Positions 40,702 through 49,797 of a stretch of DNA of 64,000 nt are shown piece by piece; position 1 is the first letter of the stretch, and every line of letters begins with the position of its first letter. The translations under genes were made by a program, and so were the position numbers. The stretch is from Nitrosomonas sp. (GTDB taxonomy: Bacteria; Pseudomonadota; Gammaproteobacteria; Burkholderiales; Nitrosomonadaceae): assembly GCA_020890945.1 (NCBI GenBank), contig JAJHPK010000015.1, positions 1 to 64,000 of the forward strand, given 5' to 3'. A model generated the notes under the pieces. The model was given only the letters and a program-made list of their open reading frames with translations. It was not told the origin of the DNA and searched no databases.

Positions 40702-41565
40702 CTAACAAAACTGCAGGGTTCGATGATTTAATGCGGGCAAATTAATCCGTAAACGAGATTGATATTCGAGATCGATTGTCGCGACGACCGCGCCGGGACC
40801 TTTTGGCAAACGCGCCATCACAACACCCCAAGGATCGACGATCATACTGTCGCCATTGGTTTCGCGCCCACCGACGTGATAACCTCCTTGTCCTGGGGCA
40901 ATAACATACGCCATGTTTTCAACGGCACGTGCGCGCACCAACACTTCCCAATGCGCTTTGCCGGTAATCGCAGTAAATGCAGCCGGCGCAAGAATGATGT
41001 CAACTTTGTCCATACTGCGGAATAATTCAGGAAAACGCAAATCGTAACAAATCGACAGCCCCATGCGTCCAAACGGGGAATCCACCGTAACCACTTTATC
41101 TCCCGCTTTGATGGTTTTTTCCTCAGCGTAACGTTCGTTACCTAATTGCAAGCCAAACAAGTGAATTTTATCGTAGCGAGCGGCTAATTCACCATTATCC
41201 GCATACACTAAACAACTGTTATACACTTTGCCCTGATCTGATGTCGCAAGTGGAACGGAACCGCCAACCAGCCAAATTTTATGGCGCTTAGCGGTATCAC
41301 TTAAAAATTTCTGTATCGGTCCCTCGCCAGGTTGTTCAGCTACCACAAGCTTGTCGGTATCTTTCAAGCCCATAATACAAAAATATTCTGGCAGCACAAC
41401 AAGCTTGGCTTGCTGCGAAACGGCTTCCTCTATCCACCGCGCGGCTTCTTCCAAATTGGCAGTAACGCTCGGTCCGGAAGCCATTTGAATTGCAGCCACC
41501 CGAAAGCTATTAAGCTTTTCATTTGCGGTCACCGATTGATGATCTTGATGAGTATTTTTTAACAT
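40702..41565 (-). CDS. Carbon-nitrogen hydrolase, nitrilase superfamily
   Basis: ATG 41565 (MLKNTHQDH) is taken as the start; the ORF is open to 41640 but the extra 25 residues are unlike the family. The 287-residue product has the Glu-Lys-Cys triad in VVLPEYFCIMG, YDKIHLFG and SICYDLRFPELFR. VRARAVENMAYVIAPGQGGYHVGGRETNGDSMIVDPWG near the end is as in Nit1/YbeM-type enzymes. Such amidases often repair deaminated glutathione. It lies 225 bp before tldD and is divergent from glnE. Confidence 0.9.
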   Translation of the reverse strand: MLKNTHQDHQSVTANEKLNSFRVAAIQMASGPSVTANLEEAARWIEEAVSQQAKLVVLPEYFCIMGLKDTDKLVVAEQPGEGPIQKFLSDTAKRHKIWLVGGSVPLATSDQGKVYNSCLVYADNGELAARYDKIHLFGLQLGNERYAEEKTIKAGDKVVTVDSPFGRMGLSICYDLRFPELFRSMDKVDIILAPAAFTAITGKAHWEVLVRARAVENMAYVIAPGQGGYHVGGRETNGDSMIVDPWGVVMARLPKGPGAVVATIDLEYQSRLRINLPALNHRTLQFC

Positions 41566-41782
41566 TTTTTCATGGCATCGTAATTTATAGTTACATACCT
41601 GATAATTCATACACAAAACAGATAGCACAAATGGCGACAAGTATTTGATTCACCTATTGATGCCATATTTCCAAATATATCAGGTTGTTTTATTATCGTA
41701 TCGGTAATAAACAGAAACTTTCCCTCGCAAATCTGATTTTATCATCTACGCAGCCAACGCACTATTTGATTTACAATGTGCC

Positions 41783-44578
41783 ATGCCTATTTCCGAACCG
41801 TTATCTCAGCCACTGTCCATTGCCATCGCCCATAGTCGCTATATCCAAAGGCTATTGGAGAGCGAACCGGAAAGAATCGGTGTATTGGCTGAGACATTTC
41901 AACATCCCTTTACCGGGCATGAAATGCAAGCCATTTTGCATTCGCAAATCACACAAATAACAGACGAAGACGCTTTGCATCGAATCCTGCGCGATTTACG
42001 CAAACAAGTCATGCTGCGTTTAATCGTGCGCGATCTTAGCAACTTAGGTGATTTAGCAGAAGTGATGTCAAGCATTACCGCGCTCGCGGAAATCAGTATC
42101 CGTTTTGCCTTGCAATTCCACGAAAACTGGCTTGCTCAACCTGATCGCTTTGGTGCACCTCAAGGCGAATTGAGTAACACCACGCAACACCTCATGGTCG
42201 TAGCAATGGGTAAATTAGGTGGCGGCGAGTTAAATGTCTCATCGGACGTCGACCTTATTTTTGTCTATCCCGAAGACGGCGAAACCAATGGTAAAAAATC
42301 CATTTCCAATCATGAGTTTTTTGCTCGTTTAGGACGAAAACTGATCGCAAGCCTGCATGATTACACAGTCGATGGATATGTGTTTCGAGTTGACATGCGC
42401 TTGCGCCCACATGGTGAAAACAGTCCGCTGGCGATCAGTTTTCCGATGCTAGAAGAGTACTTCATCAAACAAGGCCGCGAATGGGAACGCCACGCTTGGA
42501 TCAAAGGGCGTGTGATTGCGGGTTATCCCGACAATGACAAAGAAGCGGAATCGGCGTTGATGGAAAAAATTGTACGGCCTTTCGTGTTTCGCAAATATCT
42601 CGACTTTGGCGCGTATGAAGCAATGCGAAAACTACACGTACAAATTCGCAAAGAAGTAGAACGACGGGAACTGCATGAAAATATTAAACTCGGCCCCGGC
42701 GGCATCCGAGAAATTGAATTCATCGCGCAAGTTTTCCAATTAATCCGCGGCGGACGAGACGTTGACTGGTATATCCGCCCGACTTTAGAAGTTTTGCAAC
42801 GAATACGAAAGAAACAACAGCTCGCCGCAGAAACCGTGGCTGAACTCATTGAAGCCTATCATTTCTTACGCAACCTGGAACACCGGCTACAATATTTAGA
42901 CGATCAGCAAACCCAAACGCTGCCAGCCGATTCCAATGATAAACACTTGATCGCCATGAGCATGGGCTTTGATGACTACGCGACTTTTATGCAACGACTC
43001 GATACGCATCGCAACAACGTCGGTCGTCATTTCGATTTTATTTTCGCAGCGCCGAAAAAATCCACTTCGCACGACATGCTGACTTCGCTGTGGCGCACCG
43101 AAGCACAGGATACATCGCACAATGAAGCGGCCACATCGCAACTCAGTTTATTGGGCTTTGCGGAACCCGAAAAAATCTCGCAACGTCTGCGGTTATTCTA
43201 TCAAGGTGATTTCTATGGCTTGCTATCGGAATATACACAGCAACAAATCACCGCCCTTGTTCCACTGTTGATCGAAGCCGCAGCGAAACATCCGCCGGTC
43301 GAAATCACTTTTGAGCGGATGTTACAGTTACTTGAAAAAATTAGCGCACAAACTGCATATATTTCTTTATTGCAAGAACATCCGCACACGCTGCAACGTG
43401 TAGCAGAACTGGTGAGTATCAGTCAATGGGCCAGCGATTATCTTGGCCGCCATCCGATTCTGCTCGATGAATTATTGCGCCGCGATGAACCCAATCCAAT
43501 TCCTGATTGGCAAGCGTTACGCAACGAACTGATTTATCAATTAAATCATGTCAATAATCCGAAAATAGATATCGTCGAATGGCAAATGGACGTTTTGCGT
43601 CACTTTCAGCACGCGCAAGTATTTCGCCTATTAGTTACTGATTTGGAAGGCTCTCTACTGCTAGAAAACTTGAGCGATCATCTGACCGCATTGGCTGATT
43701 TGATTCTCGATGCGGTTTTGCAGTTAGCGTGGCAAGGATTAAAAAAACGCCATCGTGAAAAACCCGCGTTCGCCATCATTGGTTATGGCAAACTGGGTGG
43801 CAAAGAACTCGGTTATGTGTCCGATCTCGATTTAGTGTTTCTGTATCAAGACGACCATCCCGATGCTGCGGAAATCTACACCAAACTCGGTCAAAACATC
43901 AATACCTGGCTGACCCGCCCTACTTCTGCGGGACTGTTATATGACACCGATTTGCGGCTGCGTCCGAATGGCGCTTCGGGTTTGTTGGTGCACTCGATGG
44001 ACGCGTTTACCAAATACCAGCATGAACAAGCCTGGGTATGGGAACACCAAGCACTGACCCGCGCCCGCTATGTGGTTGGCGATACGCAGGTTGGTGAACA
44101 ATTTGAAAATACGCGCAAAGAAATCTTATGCAAGCAACGCAACTTGACCGAATTACGTCATGAAATACTGAAAATGCGCCAAAAAATGCTCGATGCGCAC
44201 CCTAACTTTACCCATCTGTTTGATATCAAACACGACCGCGGCGGTATCATCGATGTTGAATTTATCGTGCAATATCTGGTGTTGGGTTTCTCCGGTCAAT
44301 TTCCGCAACTAACCGGTAATATTGGGAACATCGCGCTGCTCAAACTCGCCGGCGAACTAGGATTGATTGCACCGTGGAAAGCAGAAAATGTCCGCCCGGC
44401 CTACCGAGAATTTCGCCGACTACAACATCGGCAACGCTTGAGCGGCGATAGCGACAGCATTTATAATCCAGCCACCGACGCGCCGATACAACGCTTTGCC
44501 CGTGTCGAAGGCATTCATCTACAGGAAGATCGTTTGGCAGTGTTATCGTTATGGGAAGATGTTTTTGGCGATGAATAA
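41783..44578 (+). CDS. glnE: Bifunctional glutamine synthetase adenylyltransferase/removase
   Basis: The 931-residue enzyme has two nucleotidyltransferase halves. The N-terminal deadenylating half has GKLGGGELNVSSDVDLIFVYPEDG (about residues 145-165). The C-terminal adenylylating half has GYGKLGGKELGYVSDLDLVFLYQDD (about 668-690) and DLRLRPNGASGLLV. Each is followed by the GlnD/PII-type helical region. It adds or removes AMP on glutamine synthetase in answer to PII. Size agrees with E. coli GlnE (946). Confidence 0.96.
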   Translation: MPISEPLSQPLSIAIAHSRYIQRLLESEPERIGVLAETFQHPFTGHEMQAILHSQITQITDEDALHRILRDLRKQVMLRLIVRDLSNLGDLAEVMSSITALAEISIRFALQFHENWLAQPDRFGAPQGELSNTTQHLMVVAMGKLGGGELNVSSDVDLIFVYPEDGETNGKKSISNHEFFARLGRKLIASLHDYTVDGYVFRVDMRLRPHGENSPLAISFPMLEEYFIKQGREWERHAWIKGRVIAGYPDNDKEAESALMEKIVRPFVFRKYLDFGAYEAMRKLHVQIRKEVERRELHENIKLGPGGIREIEFIAQVFQLIRGGRDVDWYIRPTLEVLQRIRKKQQLAAETVAELIEAYHFLRNLEHRLQYLDDQQTQTLPADSNDKHLIAMSMGFDDYATFMQRLDTHRNNVGRHFDFIFAAPKKSTSHDMLTSLWRTEAQDTSHNEAATSQLSLLGFAEPEKISQRLRLFYQGDFYGLLSEYTQQQITALVPLLIEAAAKHPPVEITFERMLQLLEKISAQTAYISLLQEHPHTLQRVAELVSISQWASDYLGRHPILLDELLRRDEPNPIPDWQALRNELIYQLNHVNNPKIDIVEWQMDVLRHFQHAQVFRLLVTDLEGSLLLENLSDHLTALADLILDAVLQLAWQGLKKRHREKPAFAIIGYGKLGGKELGYVSDLDLVFLYQDDHPDAAEIYTKLGQNINTWLTRPTSAGLLYDTDLRLRPNGASGLLVHSMDAFTKYQHEQAWVWEHQALTRARYVVGDTQVGEQFENTRKEILCKQRNLTELRHEILKMRQKMLDAHPNFTHLFDIKHDRGGIIDVEFIVQYLVLGFSGQFPQLTGNIGNIALLKLAGELGLIAPWKAENVRPAYREFRRLQHRQRLSGDSDSIYNPATDAPIQRFARVEGIHLQEDRLAVLSLWEDVFGDE

Positions 44579-44700
44579 CGCTTTAGCCAAAACCGTCAAT
44601 CCATCTAAAACGGCTTTATTTCGAATACAGGAAAAGCAATATTTATATAACCCGATGAATATCCAATTATTCTCATAAAATATGAATTGATTAAAATTTC

Positions 44701-44716
44701 TGGCACGACTCCTGCT
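44701..44716 (+). promoter_or_regulatory. Sigma-54 promoter of the pilin gene
   Basis: The sequence TGGCACGACTCCTGCT matches the -24/-12 consensus TGGCACG-N4-TTGCW with one mismatch and exact GG-to-GC spacing. Transcription should start near 44727, about 44 bp before the pilin ATG. Pilin genes of this kind are typically activated by the PilS-PilR two-component system through RpoN; the pilSR genes are not in the window. Confidence 0.8.
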
Positions 44717-44770
44717 TAATACAAAACACACACAGTTTGGTGTGCCTTACACAAACAAAAGGAGAAAAAC

Positions 44771-45178
44771 ATGCAACAAGTACAAAAAGGTTTCACGTTA
44801 ATCGAGTTAATGATCGTTGTCGCTATCATCGGTATTTTGGCAGCAGTTGCTGTACCTGCTTATCAAAATTACACGCTTAAAGCTAAATTTTCTGAGGTTG
44901 TAATTGGCACTTCAGGACTTAAAACAGCCGTTGAATTATGCGCTCAAGATTTAGGCACAGTAACAGGGTGTTCAGATGGTTCAAATGGTATTGCAGCCGT
45001 GACCGCCAGTGGTTTTATTGACAGTATAGCCACAAAAGACGGCACAATTACAGCTAAGGCTATAAGCACCAAGGGACTTGGCGGTCAAACGTACATACTA
45101 AAGCCATCTTTTGCTAACGGTAAGGTAACTTGGGAAAAAGACGGCTCTTGTCTCACTGGCACTCCAGTAATTTGCTAA
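44771..45178 (+). CDS. pilA: Major type IV pilin PilA
   Basis: The 135-residue prepilin has leader MQQVQKG followed by [27 protein letters not shown] (Gly7, Glu12), then a compact globular part with two Cys pairs ([13 protein letters not shown] and [10 protein letters not shown] at the end). GGAG lies seven bases before the ATG. A sigma-54 promoter upstream and a strong terminator downstream make it a single-gene, high-expression unit, which fits the major pilin rather than the minor set at 3.6-10.1 kb. It is next to a PilB-like ATPase on the opposite strand. Confidence 0.92.
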   Translation: MQQVQKGFTLIELMIVVAIIGILAAVAVPAYQNYTLKAKFSEVVIGTSGLKTAVELCAQDLGTVTGCSDGSNGIAAVTASGFIDSIATKDGTITAKAISTKGLGGQTYILKPSFANGKVTWEKDGSCLTGTPVIC

Positions 45179-45202
45179 TTTAGATTATTTTTAAATAAGA
45201 AA

Positions 45203-45240
45203 AACAGCACCCTAATAATTTTAGGGTGCTGTTTTTTTTA
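45203..45240 (+). terminator. Strong rho-independent terminator of pilA
   Basis: The arms AACAGCACCCTAA (45203-45215) and TTAGGGTGCTGTT (45221-45233) pair over 13 bp with a five-base loop and run into a U tract of about nine. It lies 24 bp after the pilA stop codon. Confidence 0.9.
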
Positions 45241-45368
45241 TCACTTCACTTACCTTAAAATCTTTGCAAACCATATTCCTGAAACTGTAATATTCACATC
45301 GACAAGCAACAGCTTTTGCAAAAGCTCCAATTAACTAATTCTGTTTTGTAAATTCACCATTTTTCGTT

Positions 45369-45396
45369 AAAAAGTGACAATTTTTGTCACTTTTTT
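45369..45396. terminator. Bidirectional terminator at the end of the PilB-like gene
   Basis: The arms 45369-45380 (AAAAAGTGACAA) and 45384-45395 (TTGTCACTTTTT) pair over 12 bp around a three-base loop, with A and U runs at both ends. It directly abuts the stop codon at 45397 of the minus-strand gene and can also back up pilA termination. Confidence 0.8.
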
Positions 45397-47787
45397 CTAT
45401 TTAATACACACTACGCGCACTTGATGGATATCGGTAATGCCTTGCAGTACTTTTTCGATGCCATCCTGCTTCAGAGTCCGCATCCCATCACTTAACGCCG
45501 TCACCAGCATTTCTGCCACGCGCGCGCGTTCCTGGATGTTTTTCTTCAACGCATCACTGGCGGTCATCAATTCATGCAAGCCCACACGTCCTCTAAAACC
45601 CGTATTGGAACAATCATCGCAGCCAACCGGTTTATACAGCGTAATCTGTCCATTTTCATCGCCATATTGCTCTTTCCAGTGATTCAGTATTTCCTGACGC
45701 GATGCCTCTGGATTGGCTTTGAAACGATCGATATTGTTCAGCTCTTCGCAATATTCGAGCAGCAATGAATTAATTTCCTGATCGCTGGCAATATGCGGCT
45801 CTTTGCATTTGCATAAGCGTTTTGCCAAGCGTTGCGCCAATACACCGAGTAACGCATCGGAAAAGTTGAACGGGTCCATGCCCATGTCGAGCAAACGGAT
45901 GACCGATTCCGGCGCGCTGTTGGTATGCAACGTGGCCAACACCAAATGCCCGGTGAGCGAAGCTTCAATACCGATACTGGTGGTTTCTTTATCGCGCATC
46001 TCACCCACCATGATAATATCCGGATCGGCACGCAAAAAAGACCGCATGATGGCAGGGAAAGTTAACCCGGCTTTGACATTGATTTGCACCTGACGCAATC
46101 CCTTTTGGGTGATCTCCACCGGATCTTCCGCTGTCCATATTTTGGTATCGACGCGGTTGAGATATTTGAGAATCGAATGCAGCGTGGTCGTTTTACCGGA
46201 ACCGGTCGGGCCGCATACAAAAAACAAACCATACGGCTTGCTGATGATTTTTTTCAACTCTTCCTGGTTATACGTTGTAAAACCCATTTTTTCCAGCGGA
46301 ATCGGCTCACCCGCCGCCAAAATCCGCATCACCACATCTTCCACGCCCCCAGCAGATGGAATGGTTGCCACGCGCAATTCAATATCCAAGGGCGCATATT
46401 TGCGAAACTTGATTTTGCCGTCTTGCGGTTTGCGTTTTTCCGAAATATCCATATCGCACATGATTTTAATACGGGTAATAAACGGATTGCGATAGCTGGC
46501 GGGAATTTCGATATAAGGCATCAATGAACCGTCTTTACGGAAACGGATTTTAGTTTTTTCCTTACCGCCATAGGGTTCGATATGAATATCGGAGACACCC
46601 ATTTTGTGCGCGTCGATAATGATTTTATTGACCAGTTTAACCAGCTCGTTATCCGAAGCGGCAGACGATTCCTCACTGAGATTCATCCCAGCTTCATCAC
46701 CATCGCTTTCGTCCAAGCTACCCAGCATTTCATTGATGTCACCTGCGGCGACATCGTCAGTATTGACGCCGTAAAACTGTTCTATGGTGTGCAAAAATTC
46801 ACGGCGCGGCGCTACCGCATAATTCACTTTATGCTTCGGAAAAATAGTATTAACGATGCGCTGGGATTTGATCGATTCCGGATCGAGCGCTAACACCGTG
46901 ACCTCATCCTTGGTCTCATCGATTGGCAACCAGCCATTGTTTTCGATGTAATCCCTTTTTAAATTCTTCAACAAGGTGAAAGGTTTGATACGATCGGCTT
47001 TATATCCTTCATAAGGCACGTTGAAAAACAATGATAATGCCCGTCCAATTTGCGCGACTTCTATTTTTAATTCGTCGATCAAAACATCTTCTAGTTCACA
47101 GCGTTTATTCCGCGCGGATAGCATCGCTTCTTCATACTGTCCGATTGAAATGACACGTTCAAAAATCAGATGGTCATATTTCGACTTGGCGACCTGAGCA
47201 ATTTTCGGTTCTGGTTGAAGAACATGCGCCAATGCATTACAGATTTCTATCAATCCTGCCAAAGCGGCTTGCGAGAACGGTTCATTCGTTTTGTGATTGA
47301 CCAGTTGCACGATACCCAATGCGTTTGCATCATCCACTCCCACAATCGGCGCAACTAGCATTTGTTTGGTGCGATAACCAGTGCGTTTATCCACATCGTG
47401 TGAAAACGTCATGGAAGGTTCTATCTTGCGCAATTCCGCTTTGTGATAAACATCTTCGATATTGACAGGTTGTTTATTGATACTGACGTAGTTGACGATA
47501 CTGCCCTGTATCAGCGGCAATTTGAGATCTTGCAACGACGCTCCTGTCTTGACGCGTGTGCTCAAATAACTTTGATCTTCGCTCAAAGTGTAGATCGTGG
47601 CGCGATCCGCATTGAATATCTGGCAAATTTCCTTGCTCGATTCAAAAATGATTTCATCCAGGCTCTCAGCCGCAAGAATTTTATTGATCAACGGTTGCAA
47701 TGCCTTGGAAAAATCTTTTTCAGATACCTTATCCGCAATCGTTGCAGCCGAACCATTGTTTTTTGACGGAGTAGACGATGTTCTCAT
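45397..47787 (-). CDS. PilB/GspE-type assembly ATPase with N-terminal GAF domain
   Basis: ATG 47787 has GGAGG seven bases upstream; an in-frame TTG at 47817 does not. The 796 residues contain a GAF domain (about 25-185), a degenerate MshEN-like region, and the ATPase core with Walker A GPTGSGKTTTLHS, an Asp box, Walker B MVGEMRD and a His box (ATLHTNSAPE). Zinc-type cysteines CKC and CDDCSNTGFRG follow. Plain PilB lacks a GAF domain, so this is a regulated or specialised form; GAF domains bind small ligands such as cyclic nucleotides. It starts 19 bp after the phosphodiesterase-like gene. Confidence 0.9.
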   Translation of the reverse strand: MRTSSTPSKNNGSAATIADKVSEKDFSKALQPLINKILAAESLDEIIFESSKEICQIFNADRATIYTLSEDQSYLSTRVKTGASLQDLKLPLIQGSIVNYVSINKQPVNIEDVYHKAELRKIEPSMTFSHDVDKRTGYRTKQMLVAPIVGVDDANALGIVQLVNHKTNEPFSQAALAGLIEICNALAHVLQPEPKIAQVAKSKYDHLIFERVISIGQYEEAMLSARNKRCELEDVLIDELKIEVAQIGRALSLFFNVPYEGYKADRIKPFTLLKNLKRDYIENNGWLPIDETKDEVTVLALDPESIKSQRIVNTIFPKHKVNYAVAPRREFLHTIEQFYGVNTDDVAAGDINEMLGSLDESDGDEAGMNLSEESSAASDNELVKLVNKIIIDAHKMGVSDIHIEPYGGKEKTKIRFRKDGSLMPYIEIPASYRNPFITRIKIMCDMDISEKRKPQDGKIKFRKYAPLDIELRVATIPSAGGVEDVVMRILAAGEPIPLEKMGFTTYNQEELKKIISKPYGLFFVCGPTGSGKTTTLHSILKYLNRVDTKIWTAEDPVEITQKGLRQVQINVKAGLTFPAIMRSFLRADPDIIMVGEMRDKETTSIGIEASLTGHLVLATLHTNSAPESVIRLLDMGMDPFNFSDALLGVLAQRLAKRLCKCKEPHIASDQEINSLLLEYCEELNNIDRFKANPEASRQEILNHWKEQYGDENGQITLYKPVGCDDCSNTGFRGRVGLHELMTASDALKKNIQERARVAEMLVTALSDGMRTLKQDGIEKVLQGITDIHQVRVVCIK

Positions 47788-47806
47788 GGGATAGCCTCCG
47801 AGTTCG

Positions 47807-48571
47807 TTAAAACTCAAACGTGTGATTATTGTGCAACTGGCGCGGATTAAATTGTGGGATGATTTCTTGAATCTGATTCATCGTCATATCCACTTCACCC
47901 GGTTTCAAGTGAGTAATATAAAGCTCAGCATTACCTTTAAATTTTTTCAAATCCTCGGCCAACAAACTAGGACAATAATGTTTGGACCGTATGGCGATAT
48001 CTTTCTTTTGATCACAAAAAGCTGATTCAACAATGAGATATTGCAGATTTTCAATTTTGTTGACGATAGGCCAGAATTTAGGATTGGTGGTTGTATCGGA
48101 TGTAAAAACCAAACTGGAACGCCCCGAGTCCAATCGATAACCCACCGTTGGCACCACGTGATTGGCAGGTAATGGCGTTATTTTACGGCCTTGCAAATTT
48201 ACCGTTTCATTCACCGTGATAATTTCATAGCGCATATATGGCTTGCGTTGATCGGGAATTTTAGTAAAGTCGGGCCACAAGTGCCAATTGAACAAATGAG
48301 ATTGCAAAACTTCACGCGTCGCTTCCGTGACGTGAAGAATGATTGGCTTGTTACGGACATAACCCACCGTATCCACCAAGAAAGGAATATAAACAACATG
48401 ATCGAGATGCGCGTGCGTGATAAAAATATGATCAATCTTGATCATCTCGTCCATGCGCAAATTGCCGACGCCGGTTCCGGCGTCTATGAGAATGTCATCG
48501 TCCAGTAAAAAAGCCGTGGTTTGTTCGCCACTGCCGATACCGCCGCTGCACCCCAGCGTTCTGAGTTTCAA
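47807..48571 (-). CDS. Metallo-beta-lactamase-fold cyclic nucleotide phosphodiesterase-like protein
   Basis: The 254 residues begin MKLRTLGCSGGIGSGEQTTAFLLDDDILIDAGTG from a TTG start with GAGG upstream. The metal motif ITHAHLDHVVYIPFLVD matches the H-x-H-L-D-H signature of class II cyclic nucleotide phosphodiesterases. Later ligands are ANHVVPTVGY, FTSDTTTNP and YITHLKPGE. Members hydrolyse cAMP or cGMP, but other esterase roles in this fold are possible. It lies immediately before the GAF-containing PilB-like gene, so a cyclic-nucleotide link is attractive but unproven. Confidence 0.75.
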   Translation of the reverse strand: MKLRTLGCSGGIGSGEQTTAFLLDDDILIDAGTGVGNLRMDEMIKIDHIFITHAHLDHVVYIPFLVDTVGYVRNKPIILHVTEATREVLQSHLFNWHLWPDFTKIPDQRKPYMRYEIITVNETVNLQGRKITPLPANHVVPTVGYRLDSGRSSLVFTSDTTTNPKFWPIVNKIENLQYLIVESAFCDQKKDIAIRSKHYCPSLLAEDLKKFKGNAELYITHLKPGEVDMTMNQIQEIIPQFNPRQLHNNHTFEF

Positions 48572-48597
48572 TCGATTCTTGCCTCATACAAAACAAA

Positions 48598-49023
48598 TTA
48601 TTTAACCAGTAACACAGGCATGGTTGCCGATTGCATCACCTTGTTGGTCACTGACCCCAGTAATAAACCTTCGATATTTCCTTTACCACGTGGCCCCATG
48701 ACGATTTGGTCATATTTTTGTTCTGTCGCAAAACGCACGATCATTTCTGCTGGGTCTCCCACCGTAATATGATACTGGTAAGTAACCCCTGCTTGATCGA
48801 GCAATTTGCGGGGATTTTCGAGGCTTTTTAGGCCTTCTTCTTGATGATACTGTTTGATATCCGTTGCACTGATATACGACGAAATATTACCACTCAATGG
48901 CACTTGAACGGTCAATAAATGAATTTCTGGCATTTCTTTGTACCAATTCAATAACTTCATGAATTCTACGATTGCTTTATCAGAATTTTTAGAACCATCG
49001 ACGGGTAACAAAATTTTCAACAT
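48598..49023 (-). CDS. Universal stress protein, UspA family
   Basis: The 141-residue protein has the UspA fold: ILLPVDGSKNSDKAIVEF at the start and the ATP-binding signature GPRGKGNIEGLLLGSVTNKV (G-x2-G-x9-G-S) near the end, closed by MPVLLVK. It probably binds ATP and acts in stress survival. It lies 26 bp before the phosphodiesterase-like gene and 31 bp after the TerC gene, all on the minus strand. Confidence 0.9.
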   Translation of the reverse strand: MLKILLPVDGSKNSDKAIVEFMKLLNWYKEMPEIHLLTVQVPLSGNISSYISATDIKQYHQEEGLKSLENPRKLLDQAGVTYQYHITVGDPAEMIVRFATEQKYDQIVMGPRGKGNIEGLLLGSVTNKVMQSATMPVLLVK

Positions 49024-49054
49024 GCTATATTTCTCAAAAATTGTAAAAGATTAA

Positions 49055-49780
49055 TTATTTTTTCTTGGTTGCTGGATCATCAACTAAATCAACAATAGGC
49101 ATTTGCTTGGTTTTTTGCCTGTTTGCAAGCACCTTCCCCACAGCAACCACGGTCAATGCACCAACGGCCGGCGCGATCCAGCGCAAATAACCCGCTTGAG
49201 CATCGACCCATTCTTTTGTCGCCACATCGGAAACCAGCATGTCGCCAGCAATCCAACCCAATAATCCAGCACCAATAGCAATCGTTACTGGGAAACGTTC
49301 CATCAATTTCATCACCAATTGACTGCCCCAAACGATTATCGGCACGCTAATTATCAAACCAAATATAACTAATCCCATTTCATCTTTTGCCGCACCTGCA
49401 ATGGCAATCACATTATCCAAGCTCATCACGGCATCAGCAACAATAATAGTTTTGATAGCACCGATCAACGTCGTGCTGGCATCAATTTCATGTTCGCCTT
49501 CTGATTCAGGTTGCAATAATTTGACGCCAATCCATAACAATAATGCGGCGCCGACAATTTTTAAATACGGAATGGCCAGCAAGCTTAAAGCAAAGAAGAT
49601 GAGTACCACTCTCAATGCGATAGCGCCAAAAACACCCCAGAAAATCCCTAGTTTCCGCTGATCCTCAGGCAGGCGGCGGCACGCCAAGGCAATAACCACC
49701 GCATTGTCACCTCCTAATACAATATCAATTGCGATAATTTGCAGCACTGCAATCCAAAATTGCGGATCATCAAAACTCAT
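49055..49780 (-). CDS. TerC family integral membrane protein (YjbE type)
   Basis: The 241-residue protein has about seven hydrophobic segments. Paired acidic motifs DIVLGGDNAVVIALACRRLP (first helix) and DAVMSLDNVIAIAGAA (middle) are the TerC family hallmarks, thought to bind metal ions. Members are linked to tellurite resistance or to manganese export and metallation of secreted proteins; which applies here is unknown. The C-terminal tail is charged and cytoplasmic-like. Confidence 0.9.
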   Translation of the reverse strand: MSFDDPQFWIAVLQIIAIDIVLGGDNAVVIALACRRLPEDQRKLGIFWGVFGAIALRVVLIFFALSLLAIPYLKIVGAALLLWIGVKLLQPESEGEHEIDASTTLIGAIKTIIVADAVMSLDNVIAIAGAAKDEMGLVIFGLIISVPIIVWGSQLVMKLMERFPVTIAIGAGLLGWIAGDMLVSDVATKEWVDAQAGYLRWIAPAVGALTVVAVGKVLANRQKTKQMPIVDLVDDPATKKK

Positions 49781-49797
49781 TTATTTTTCCTATTGAT

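Noticed and set aside
45301..45330. GCTTTTGCAAAAGC palindrome as a further MITE end
   Set aside because: It is a short isolated palindrome with no second arm or matching element body.
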